From: Candidatus Kuenenia stuttgartensis
GTDB lineage: Bacteria > Planctomycetota > UBA1135 > UBA2386
DNA: 6,568 bases
Reading direction: 5' to 3'
Assembly (NCBI GenBank): GCA_945861365.1
Contig: CAMAUH010000249.1
Span: 1-6,568, forward strand
In this document: piece by piece, positions 1 through 6,439 of the stretch
How the letters are laid out: every line of letters starts with the position of its first letter
Numbering within the stretch: position 1 is the first letter of the stretch
The notes under the pieces: model-generated
What the model saw: only the letters and a program-made list of their open reading frames with translations
Databases searched by the model: none
What the model was told of the DNA's origin: nothing
Program-made: the position numbers and the translations under genes

Positions 1-11
1 CTCCGCGCGCG

Positions 12-176
12 TCAGGTGCGCGGATCGAGCATGCGACCCAGGAACAGGATCGCCCCGCTGCGCACGTCGCGGATCAGGTAGACGAACGGGCGATCGGTCC
101 GGAACACCGGCACGAACGGCACGGTCTGCAGGTCCGGCATCGCCCGCCAATCCACCGCGCCGCGCAGCGGGGGCTT
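12..176 (-). pseudogene. Serpin C-terminal remnant (truncated, body missing)
   Basis: Reading the minus strand, the codons ending at the TGA at 12-14 give a tail containing FRTDRPFVYLI, then RDVRSGAILFLGRMLDP. This is the C-terminal strand region of the serpin (serine protease inhibitor) fold: the signature 'F-x-A-D-R/H-P-F-L-F-x-I' followed by 'SILFxGRVxxP'. Against the PROSITE serpin pattern as I remember it, only one position differs (T where A is usual). An intact serpin has about 370-400 residues; here only about 35-55 are recognisable. The frame stays open to a TTG at 326 but meets an in-frame TAG at 348-350. Codons beyond about 176 show no serpin body and no convincing E-G-T-E-A-A-A-A-T hinge, and from 226 they lie antisense to the signal-peptide coding region of the next gene. 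I scanned the other minus frames over about 241-330 and found no serpin sequence. It is probably a decayed 5'-deleted gene; a rearrangement or assembly join is also possible. Confidence 0.6.
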
Positions 177-202
177 GGTCGATCGCTCGCCGACGGTACA
201 AA
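175..202 (+). promoter_or_regulatory. Weak candidate promoter for the HEAT-VWA gene
   Basis: TTGGTC at 175-180 and TACAAA at 197-202 are separated by 16 bases and resemble sigma-70 -35 and -10 boxes (3/6 and 4/6 matches). The second box is one of the few AT-richer spots before the gene and would give a leader of roughly 15-20 bases ahead of the GTG at 226. The match is poor and planctomycete promoters are not well described, so this is only a pointer. Confidence 0.15.
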
Positions 203-225
203 GGTCCACCCCGTCCGAGCCCTTC

Positions 226-2238
226 GTGAACCGCCACACCTTCCCGTTCCTGCTGGCCTGCACCGCGCTGCTCGCGCCGGCCATGGCCCAAGCCGAGGAA
301 GCTGCCGCGACCGATGTCGCCACCAAGGTCGCGCGCGCGATCGCCGACTACGAGGCGGTGAAAGACGACGCGCAGAAGGTCGCGCAGAAGCGGCGCGCGA
401 TGCTGTGGCTCGGGGACCTCGAGCACGCCGACGTCACCGCCTTCCTGCAGCAGCAGCTCGCGGCGGCCGGCAACACGCAGTTCGCCGCCGTCGTCTGCGA
501 AGCGATCGGCCGGCACGTGCGGCCGCAGCTGGTCGATGCGCTGCTGGAGGTGCTGCAGCGCGAGGGCGTGCCGCCGATGGTGCGCAACGCGGCCGGCCTG
601 GCGGCGGCGAAGAGCGGCGGGCGCGCGATCGGCGCGTTGGTCGAGCTGGTGAAGCCGAAGAACGAGGCGGTGAAGCCGGCGGTGCGCGAGGCGGCGTTGG
701 CGGGCCTCGTCGACGGCGGTGGTGAGCCGGCGCACCGCGAACTGCTCGAGCTGCTCGGCGACGGCGTGTTGACCGCGCGCGTGCGCCTGCTGCGCCGCAT
801 GGACAACGTGCAGCACGAGAGCGCCGTCGATGCCGCGCGCATCAAGCTGGTGCGCGAGGGCGAGATCGAACTGGCGGCGCTGGCGTGGAAGCAGCTGGCG
901 ATCGGCAAGCACGGGCGCGCGAAGGAGCTCGCGATCGACGTGCTCGAACGCATCGTCGATGACCCAAAAGCCCAGGTCGCCGCGGACCTGATCGGCGGCA
1001 TCGTGCGCGTTCGCGACAACGACCTGTATCCACTGCTGATCAAGCTCGGCAGCCAGCCGGTCGAGATCGTGCGCAAGGCGGTGCGCGAGGCGGCGCCCGC
1101 CGTGGCCGAGGATCCGGCGCTGGTGCAGTGGCTGCTGACCAAGGGCCTCGACGACGAGCGCGCCGGCGCGCGCGAAGTGGCCAAGCTGCTGCTGCTGGCG
1201 GCGCCGACCGAAGCGGTGCGGCCGCTGGTGGATCGGCTGCGCAGCGACCTGCGCGCGGGCAAGAAGAAGGCGTTCGATCAGGCGGTCGGCTTGCACGAGA
1301 TCCTGGCGAAGGATCCGACCTGGCGGCTCGACCTCGGCAGCATGGCCGCGGCGAACGACGTCGAGCACCGGCTGCTGGGTCTGTCGCTGCTGCTCGAGAT
1401 CGGCGCCGACAACGGCGTGCTGCCGGCGCAGCAGAGCCTGTCGCACAAGCAGTGGGAGCTGCGTTCGCTGGCGTTCCGCTACCTCGCGCGCTGTCGCGAC
1501 GTGACCTCGATCCCGTTGCTGATCGCCCGCTACGGCCGTGAGGACGGCCGCCTGGCGGCGGAGCTCGACACCGCGCTGTTCGTGCACACCGGCACGCGCA
1601 TGTGGAAGCGCGCCGACTGGGAGAGCTGGTGGAACAAGCACAAGACGGGCTTCGCACTGCCGCACCCGGACTCGGTGAAGGGCGGCGGCACCACTGCGGG
1701 CGGCAAGACGGTCAGCTACCACGACATCCCGGTGGTCAGCTCGCGCATCGCGTTCGTCGTCGACCACAGCGGCTCGATGAACGCGCAGATCGGCACCGAC
1801 AAGAAGTACACGCGCCTCGATGCGGCGAAGGAACAGCTGGTGCGCGTCGTGCAGGCGCTGCCGAAGGACACCTCGCTGAACCTGATCGCCTACGACAGCA
1901 ACATCCAGCCGCTGTTCGACGACCTGCGCAAGCTGGACGACGAGACGCGTGAGAAGGTGCTGAAGACGGCCCAGAAGCTCGCCCTCGGCTCCGGCACCAA
2001 CATCTTCGATGCGCTCGAGAAGGCGCTGAACGACCCGCTGGTCGACACCATCTACCTGCTGACCGATGGCCAGCCGACGGAAGGTCGCCTGCGCAATCCC
2101 GACGACATCATCGACGAGGTGCAGCGCATGAACCGCACGCGCCAGGTGGTGGTGCACTGCATCGGGCTCGGCATCGACTCCGACCTGCTGAAGCGCCTCG
2201 CCGCGGTCACCGGCGGTTCCTACAAGCACATACGCTGA
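226..2238 (+). CDS. Exported HEAT-repeat protein with C-terminal VWA domain
   Basis: The product is about 670 residues. I chose the GTG at 226 because it puts a standard signal peptide at the N-terminus: NRH, a hydrophobic stretch FPFLLACTALLAPAM, then AQA before EEAA. The TTG at 175 would add 17 residues unlike a leader. Residues about 30-450 are helical HEAT-like repeats, with recurring VRNAAGLAAA, VREAALAGL and VRKAVREAAP segments, usually a protein-binding solenoid. A W-x-x-WW segment (DWESWWNKH) and a Gly/Thr-rich linker follow. The last about 160 residues form a von Willebrand A domain with a complete metal-ion (MIDAS) site: DHSGS at 513-517, Thr591 in GSGTNIFDAL and Asp614 in LLTDGQPT. 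The protein should therefore bind a divalent cation and a protein ligand, probably in the periplasm or at the envelope. No membrane anchor follows the signal peptide. No good Shine-Dalgarno site precedes the GTG; an AAAGG lies over 20 bases away. The architecture is clear; the partner and role are unknown. Confidence 0.9.
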   Translation: MNRHTFPFLLACTALLAPAMAQAEEAAATDVATKVARAIADYEAVKDDAQKVAQKRRAMLWLGDLEHADVTAFLQQQLAAAGNTQFAAVVCEAIGRHVRPQLVDALLEVLQREGVPPMVRNAAGLAAAKSGGRAIGALVELVKPKNEAVKPAVREAALAGLVDGGGEPAHRELLELLGDGVLTARVRLLRRMDNVQHESAVDAARIKLVREGEIELAALAWKQLAIGKHGRAKELAIDVLERIVDDPKAQVAADLIGGIVRVRDNDLYPLLIKLGSQPVEIVRKAVREAAPAVAEDPALVQWLLTKGLDDERAGAREVAKLLLLAAPTEAVRPLVDRLRSDLRAGKKKAFDQAVGLHEILAKDPTWRLDLGSMAAANDVEHRLLGLSLLLEIGADNGVLPAQQSLSHKQWELRSLAFRYLARCRDVTSIPLLIARYGREDGRLAAELDTALFVHTGTRMWKRADWESWWNKHKTGFALPHPDSVKGGGTTAGGKTVSYHDIPVVSSRIAFVVDHSGSMNAQIGTDKKYTRLDAAKEQLVRVVQALPKDTSLNLIAYDSNIQPLFDDLRKLDDETREKVLKTAQKLALGSGTNIFDALEKALNDPLVDTIYLLTDGQPTEGRLRNPDDIIDEVQRMNRTRQVVVHCIGLGIDSDLLKRLAAVTGGSYKHIR

Positions 2239-2294
2239 CCGACCGCGGGGCGCGCTCGGCACGTCGCTCGCACGAACCTTCGCGAAAGATTGAG

Positions 2295-2311
2295 CCGTCC
2301 CGCATGGGCGG
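2295..2311 (+). terminator. Weak hairpin after the HEAT-VWA gene
   Basis: CCGTCC at 2295-2300 can pair with GGGCGG at 2306-2311 as RNA (six pairs, one of them U-G) around a 5-base loop. ATGTTTAG follows, which is not a proper U-tract. It lies 57 bases after the stop at 2236-2238 and 36 bases before the next start. It could be a weak terminator, a leader structure of the next gene, or chance in GC-rich DNA. The rest of the 108-base gap shows nothing beyond the Shine-Dalgarno site. Confidence 0.22.
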
Positions 2312-2332
2312 ATGTTTAGGGTTGCCGACTTC

Positions 2333-2338
2333 GAGGAG
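2333..2338 (+). promoter_or_regulatory. Shine-Dalgarno site of the beta-helix gene
   Basis: GAGGAG lies 8 bases before the ATG at 2347. This fixes the start and rules out the upstream start codons in other frames. It is much stronger than anything before the HEAT-VWA gene. Confidence 0.7.
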
Positions 2339-2346
2339 CCCACGCC

Positions 2347-3495
2347 ATGCCGCAGTCGTCCCGCCGGTTCGTTTCCGCGGTCGCCTTGTTCGCCACCGCA
2401 CTCGCGGCGCAGCGGCCGGTGTTCACCGTCGGCGGTGCCAGTCCGAACTACGTCGACCTCGCGGCCGCGGTCGCGGCGGTGCCATCGGGCTCGGTCCTGA
2501 TCGTGCGGCCCGGCACCTACCCCGGGTTCACGACCGGCAAACCGTTGCGCATCGTGCTCGAGTGGAGCGGGCCCGCCGGCTCGATCCAGGCGCCGCCCGG
2601 CGCTACCTATGCGATCACCGTGAACGGACTGCCGCCCGGCGACGAGTTCGTGCTGGTCGGTCGCGGCGCGACGATCGGTGCCGGCTCGCTGGGCGGTGTG
2701 CGCATCGTCAACGCCGGAGCGCCCGTGCTGCTCGAAGGCCTCAACGTCGTCGCCACCGGCGGGCGCAGCGCCGTCGACATCCAATACGCGGGCAGTGTGC
2801 ACGCGCGCCATTGCGTGTTCGCCGGTGCGCCGGGGCTGCAGGCGGATTGGGCGTGCCTGACGCTGTCCGAGTGCATCGTCGTGGCGACGGCGGGCGTCGG
2901 TGCGGTGGTCAACCGTTCGATGCTCGACGTCGTCCGCACGTTCCTGTCGGGCAGCGCGCAACCAGCGCTGCGCTGCTTCGACAGCTCGGTGCGCATCGCC
3001 AGTGATGGCTCGACCACGATCGCGGTCACCGGTGCGCCGACGCTGCCGGTGCCGGCGATCGATGCGCTGCTGTGTCCGCTGCAGTTCGACGCGGCGCGCA
3101 TCGGGCTGCTGCCGGCGAACGGGGCGCCCGGCGTCGCCGCCAGCGGCGGCTACCTGCTCGCCGACGACGTGCCGACGCTGACGTCGTCGCCAGCGCTGCT
3201 CGCCAGCACCGCGACCGCGCGCATGAAGTCCAACACCCAGCGCCCCGGCATGGTGGTGCTCGGCAACCTGCTCGGTGCGCCGCTCCCGTTCCAGGTCGGC
3301 AACGTGTTCGTCGACACGGTGACCACGCCGCTGGTCGCGGCGCTCGGCCTCTGCGATGCCGCCGGCCTGCCGGTCCAGGCGACGATCCCGCCGGATCCCG
3401 CGGTGCTCGGCACCGTGCTGTGCCTGCAGGGTGTCGTGTGGCAGCCGAGCGGCGTGCCGGTGCTCAGTGCACCGGCGTTGTGGATCGTGCTCTGA
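2347..3495 (+). CDS. Secreted parallel beta-helix (pectin-lyase-fold-like) protein
   Basis: The product is 382 residues. It starts with a signal peptide: MPQSSRR, the hydrophobic SAVALFATALAA, and probable cleavage near residue 21-22. The segment YVDLAAAVAAVPSGSVLIVRPGTYPGF (residues 35-61, written with its alanine run) is the classic entry to right-handed beta-helix proteins of the pectin-lyase fold, where 'LxxAvxaapsGdtIxVxpGtY' precedes the first coil. Residues about 65-230 are short strands and turns such as VRIVNAGAPVLLEGLNVVAT and ARHCVFAG, fitting successive coils. No catalytic residues of a polysaccharide lyase or hydrolase can be assigned, so enzymatic activity is unproven. Residues about 335-382 (GLPVQATIPPDP, then LGTVLCLQGVVW and LSAPALWIVL) match a C-terminal beta module seen on many secreted proteins of Poly30/Pla163-type planctomycetes, possibly a sorting or attachment tail. 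The ATG follows a good Shine-Dalgarno site. The gene ends directly against the stop of the opposing aminotransferase gene. Substrate or ligand is unknown. Confidence 0.85.
   Translation: MPQSSRRFVSAVALFATALAAQRPVFTVGGASPNYVDLAAAVAAVPSGSVLIVRPGTYPGFTTGKPLRIVLEWSGPAGSIQAPPGATYAITVNGLPPGDEFVLVGRGATIGAGSLGGVRIVNAGAPVLLEGLNVVATGGRSAVDIQYAGSVHARHCVFAGAPGLQADWACLTLSECIVVATAGVGAVVNRSMLDVVRTFLSGSAQPALRCFDSSVRIASDGSTTIAVTGAPTLPVPAIDALLCPLQFDAARIGLLPANGAPGVAASGGYLLADDVPTLTSSPALLASTATARMKSNTQRPGMVVLGNLLGAPLPFQVGNVFVDTVTTPLVAALGLCDAAGLPVQATIPPDPAVLGTVLCLQGVVWQPSGVPVLSAPALWIVL
3456..3476. terminator. Perfect 8-bp hairpin at the convergent gene junction
   Basis: GCCGGTGC at 3456-3463 and GCACCGGC at 3469-3476 are exact reverse complements around a 5-base loop, TCAGT. 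As plus-strand RNA two U-G/G-U wobble pairs can extend the stem outward (3455/3477 and 3454/3478). It lies inside the last codons of the beta-helix gene and 19 bases beyond the stop of the aminotransferase gene on the other strand. With no gap between the two genes, this is the only obvious place for a terminator. Neither strand has a T-run after the stem, so it would be a U-less or pausing element, or an mRNA 3'-end stabiliser. Chance formation in GC-rich coding DNA cannot be excluded. Confidence 0.4.
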
Positions 3496-4611
3496 TCAGC
3501 GCACGAACTTCGCCAGCGCGCCGACCACGTCGATCTGCTCGGCCTCGGTGAGGCCCTGGAAGATCGGCAGCGCCAGCGCTTCCGCCGCGGCCTGTTCGGC
3601 CACCGGGAAGTCCTTGGCGTCGGCGCCGAGGTAGGCGAAGCACGGCTGGCGGTGGAACGGGATCGGGTAGTAGACGGCGCAGCCGATGCCCTGCGCGCGC
3701 AGGTGCGTGATCGCGGCGTCGCGCCGGGCGGCGGGCACGCGCATCACGAACTGGTGGTAGGCGTGGCGATCCTGGTCGGTCGGCAGCTTCGCCCAGTCGA
3801 GCAGCTTCGCGTCGGCGAACAGCTGGCGGTAGCGCGCGGCGTTGTCGCGGCGGGTCGCGGTGACCTTCTCCATGTCCTTCAGGCGCACGCGCAGCGCCGT
3901 GGCCTGGATCGCGTCCATGCGGAAGTTGCCGCCGACGAGGTTGTGCTTGTAGAGCTCGGCCTGGCCGTGGTTGCGCAGCAGCTTGCAGGTCGCGGCGAAC
4001 TGGTCGTCGTTGGTGGTCAGGAAGCCCCCGTCGCCGATGCCGCCCATGTTCTTGGTCGGGAAGGTCGACCAGCCGGCGCACAGGCCGTCGCCGCCGGACA
4101 TGCGGCCCTTGCGCTTCGTGCCGATCGCCTGCGCGGCGTCCTCGATGAGCGGCACCGAGAACTTGCGGCAGATGGCGAGGATCGACTCGACGTCGAACGA
4201 TGCGCCGAACAGGTGCACCGCCATCACCGCCTTCGGCCGGCGGCACTTCTTCAGTGCGTCTTCGAGCTTCTGCGGGTCGAGGCACAGCCAGGTCGGCTCG
4301 ACGTCGACGAACACCGGCCGCGCGCCGACGCGTGCGACGACGCCGGCCGTGGCGAAGAAGCTGTAGGTCGGCAGCACGACTTCGTCGCCCGGGCCGATGC
4401 CGAGCGCCATCAGCGGCGCCAGCAGCGCGTCGGTGCCCGACGACATCGTCAGCGCGTGCTTGCAGCCGAGGTACTGCTGCAGTTCGCGCTCGAGGTTCTC
4501 GACCTCGGGACCCAGGATGTATTGGCCGCTGCGCACGACGCGGACGACGGCGGCTTCGATTTCGGCGAGCTGCGCCTTGTCGCGCAGGAGATCGATGAGT
4601 GGAACGGGCAT
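3496..4611 (-). CDS. DegT/DnrJ/EryC1/StrS-family sugar aminotransferase (WbpE-like)
   Basis: This 371-residue protein has the normal full length of a PLP-dependent nucleotide-sugar aminotransferase (fold type I). These enzymes transfer an amino group, usually from glutamate, onto a keto group of an NDP-sugar in the cytoplasm. Visible motifs in order: the opening PLIDL with SGQYILGPEVENLE at 28-41; SSGTDAL at 57-63 for the PLP phosphate; GPGDEVVLPTYSF at 73-85; IEDAAQA at 156-162 with Asp158 contacting the pyridine nitrogen; the Schiff-base lysine Lys187 in FPTKNMGGIGDGG; NFRMDAIQA at 229-237; and VYYPIPFHRQP at 313-323. The opening and the YPIPFHRQP segment resemble WbpE, which makes UDP-2,3-diacetamido sugars, but exact substrate cannot be read from the sequence. 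The ATG fits the family N-terminus; no clear Shine-Dalgarno site precedes it. It lies 55 bases after the toroid gene on the same strand. No other sugar-pathway gene lies in the window. Confidence 0.93.
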   Translation of the reverse strand: MPVPLIDLLRDKAQLAEIEAAVVRVVRSGQYILGPEVENLERELQQYLGCKHALTMSSGTDALLAPLMALGIGPGDEVVLPTYSFFATAGVVARVGARPVFVDVEPTWLCLDPQKLEDALKKCRRPKAVMAVHLFGASFDVESILAICRKFSVPLIEDAAQAIGTKRKGRMSGGDGLCAGWSTFPTKNMGGIGDGGFLTTNDDQFAATCKLLRNHGQAELYKHNLVGGNFRMDAIQATALRVRLKDMEKVTATRRDNAARYRQLFADAKLLDWAKLPTDQDRHAYHQFVMRVPAARRDAAITHLRAQGIGCAVYYPIPFHRQPCFAYLGADAKDFPVAEQAAAEALALPIFQGLTEAEQIDVVGALAKFVR

Positions 4612-4666
4612 GCGGGCCGAACAGGATAGGGAACGGTCCGCCGCGCGAAAGGGCGGGGATGCCGCG

Positions 4667-6439
4667 TCAGCGGCCGGTGACCGCCGGCAGCGCCGTCTTC
4701 TTCAGGAACAGCAGCCCGAACGCGGTGTCGACCCAGTTGCCCCAGGCGCCGTCCGGGCGCTGCGTGTAGCACAGCCGGACCGCGCCCTCGAAGTACCAGT
4801 CGCGGTCGCCGAGCAGCGCCACCTGGTTCAGCTCGCAGGCGCGTTCGAGCCCGTACAGGTAGTACAGCTGCCAATTGGGCCATTCCCCGAAGTTGCCGGG
4901 GTTGTGGCGCACGCTGAAGTTCTGTTCGAGCCACAGGAAGCCGCCGCGCACCGCCGCGTCCGCTTCGCCGAGCAGCTTCGGGTTGCCCTTCTTCAGGATG
5001 CGCAGCGCCGAAGTGCAGAGGGTCAGCCCCGAGATCGCCGCGGTCGTCATCGAGCCGGTCGGGTTGGCGTCGTGGTAGCCCCAGCCGACCGACTGCTGCT
5101 TGCTGGTGCCGCCGCGCGTGCGCGTGCCCTTCGCGAGGTCCTGCTGGTAGGTGATCTTCGCTGCACCCGCGGGGCCGAGGTTGGTGCACTGCAGCCAGTG
5201 GTTGAGGGCGGCGGTCCACACCGTCGGGCCGACCTCGATGCCGCACAGCGAAGCGGCGTAGAGGCCGAGCAGCGCGTACTGCGTGTTGCTGTTGTCCCAG
5301 CCCTTCGACGGGCCGTAGTGCCAGCGGCGCAGGTAGGCGGTGTCGGTCGTCGTGTCGATGTTGTCGAGCAGCTCCTTGGTCCAGCCCTGCACGATCGCGA
5401 GGTCGGCGGCGGCCAGCGTGCGTGGCATCGGCGCCTTCTGCCGGCCGGCTCGCATCTCCGCCCATTCGCTGGGTGGTGTGTAGAGCGCTTCCATCGCCAG
5501 GATCGCGACGCCGAGCTCGTAGGTGCCGTGGATCACCAGCTTGCGCAGCCGGTCGTAGCCCTTCTGGATCAGCGGCTCGCGTGCGTCCTCGCCGCTGCGC
5601 CTCAGCGCCAGCAGCACCAGCGCCAGTTCGCCCGGCGCATGGTGGTGGTACTTGTCGCCATCGTTCTGTTCGAACGAGTCGTCGACGTGTTCGCCGAGCT
5701 GCTTGCGCAGCGCGTCGATCGACGCACGGATCGCCTTCACCACGCGCGCGCGGAACTCGGCGTCGTCGGGCCCCATCACCACGTCGAGCTTCCACTCGTC
5801 GCTGATGCGGATGGTCTGCTTGCGCACCGGACGGTTCTCGGTCCCTTCCAGGAACGCGGGGTAGTCGGCGACGAGATCCGCGGTGCCGGCCACGTAGGTG
5901 ACGAGGCCCTTCGCGCGATCGATCACGCGCTTGCCGCTCAGCTTGCCGCGCAGCTTGGCGATGTTCGGGTTGGTCGACGCGGCGCGCGCGGCCTTCGCAT
6001 CGACCTCGAGCACGGCTTCGAACGTCTGCGTGCCGTCGGCAGCGAGGTCGCCGAAGACGACATCGACCTGCAGCGGATGGAAGCGGTCATGCGTCTCGAC
6101 CTCGAGCCGCGTCTTGCCGCCGCGCACCGGGCGCAGGTCGAACGCGATGTTGGCGAGGAACTCGCGCGGGTCGTAGGCCGCGTCGGTCATGCGCTGGCGG
6201 TCTTGGGCGAGCTCGCCAGCGAACACCGCGGCGACCTGCTGCTCGCCCTGCCACACGCCGGGGATCCACGCCTGCTTCGGCTCGATGGTCTCGTCGACCT
6301 TCAGTGAGCGCGTGTAGACAGCTGCTCCGTGCTTTGGCAGCTGCCAGCGCAGTTCCTGCGCGGCCAGCGGTGTTGCGGCGGCCAGCAGGATGAGCCACGC
6401 GGCGGCGCTGCGGTGGGAACTTGGTCCAGGCTGCATCAC
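4667..6439 (-). CDS. Exported prenyltransferase/squalene-oxidase-repeat (alpha/alpha-toroid) protein
   Basis: The product is 589 or 590 residues: GTG at 6439 or ATG at 6436. A signal peptide is clear: SSHRS, then AAAWLILLAAATPLAA, then QELRW. Residues about 30-230 (numbered from the ATG) look beta-rich with no family I recognise. Residues about 260-585 are helical repeats of the alpha/alpha-toroid type found in squalene cyclases, prenyltransferase beta subunits and complement-like proteins. Their inner-turn motifs are GWDNSNTQYALLGLYAA at 379-395, GWGYHDANPTGSMTTAAISG at 451-470 and GAWGNWVDTAFGLLFL at 563-578. The DxDDTA acid motif of squalene-hopene cyclase is not present; the nearest text, DTTTDTAYL at 361-369, does not match it. 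With an export signal and soluble periplasmic fate, a catalytic cyclase role is unlikely; peptide, glycan or protein binding is more plausible but not shown. Planctomycete genomes often annotate such proteins only by repeat name. It overlaps the upstream gene and is followed by the aminotransferase. Confidence 0.85.
   Translation of the reverse strand: MMQPGPSSHRSAAAWLILLAAATPLAAQELRWQLPKHGAAVYTRSLKVDETIEPKQAWIPGVWQGEQQVAAVFAGELAQDRQRMTDAAYDPREFLANIAFDLRPVRGGKTRLEVETHDRFHPLQVDVVFGDLAADGTQTFEAVLEVDAKAARAASTNPNIAKLRGKLSGKRVIDRAKGLVTYVAGTADLVADYPAFLEGTENRPVRKQTIRISDEWKLDVVMGPDDAEFRARVVKAIRASIDALRKQLGEHVDDSFEQNDGDKYHHHAPGELALVLLALRRSGEDAREPLIQKGYDRLRKLVIHGTYELGVAILAMEALYTPPSEWAEMRAGRQKAPMPRTLAAADLAIVQGWTKELLDNIDTTTDTAYLRRWHYGPSKGWDNSNTQYALLGLYAASLCGIEVGPTVWTAALNHWLQCTNLGPAGAAKITYQQDLAKGTRTRGGTSKQQSVGWGYHDANPTGSMTTAAISGLTLCTSALRILKKGNPKLLGEADAAVRGGFLWLEQNFSVRHNPGNFGEWPNWQLYYLYGLERACELNQVALLGDRDWYFEGAVRLCYTQRPDGAWGNWVDTAFGLLFLKKTALPAVTGR

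Noticed and set aside
348..1262. A 304-codon minus-strand open frame antisense to the HEAT-VWA gene
   Set aside because: Its composition is Ser/Ala/Arg-rich with no recognisable domain. The plus-strand reading has a signal peptide, HEAT repeats and a complete MIDAS site.
2304..3005. A 233-codon plus-strand frame overlapping the beta-helix gene
   Set aside because: Arg/Ala-rich shadow in another frame. The ATG at 2347 has the ribosome site and a signal peptide.
2347..3495. Calling the beta-helix protein a pectate lyase
   Set aside because: The fold pattern is visible, but no catalytic or calcium-binding residues could be assigned.
3652..4629. A 325-codon plus-strand open frame antisense to the aminotransferase
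   Set aside because: The minus strand encodes every expected aminotransferase motif including the PLP lysine; the plus frame has none.
4612..4666. Terminator or promoter between the toroid and aminotransferase genes
   Set aside because: Only a 5-bp stem (4638-4642 with 4652-4656) with a 9-base loop and a lone TATCCT without a matching -35 box; too weak to list.
4397..6307. A 636-codon plus-strand open frame antisense to the toroid gene
   Set aside because: It has no family motif, is loaded with Arg, Ala, Val and Gln runs, and mirrors the codon structure of a well-supported minus-strand gene. Long antisense frames are expected at this GC content.
4667..6439. Calling the toroid protein a squalene-hopene cyclase
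   Set aside because: The DxDDTA motif is missing and the protein carries a signal peptide; only the repeat fold is supported.
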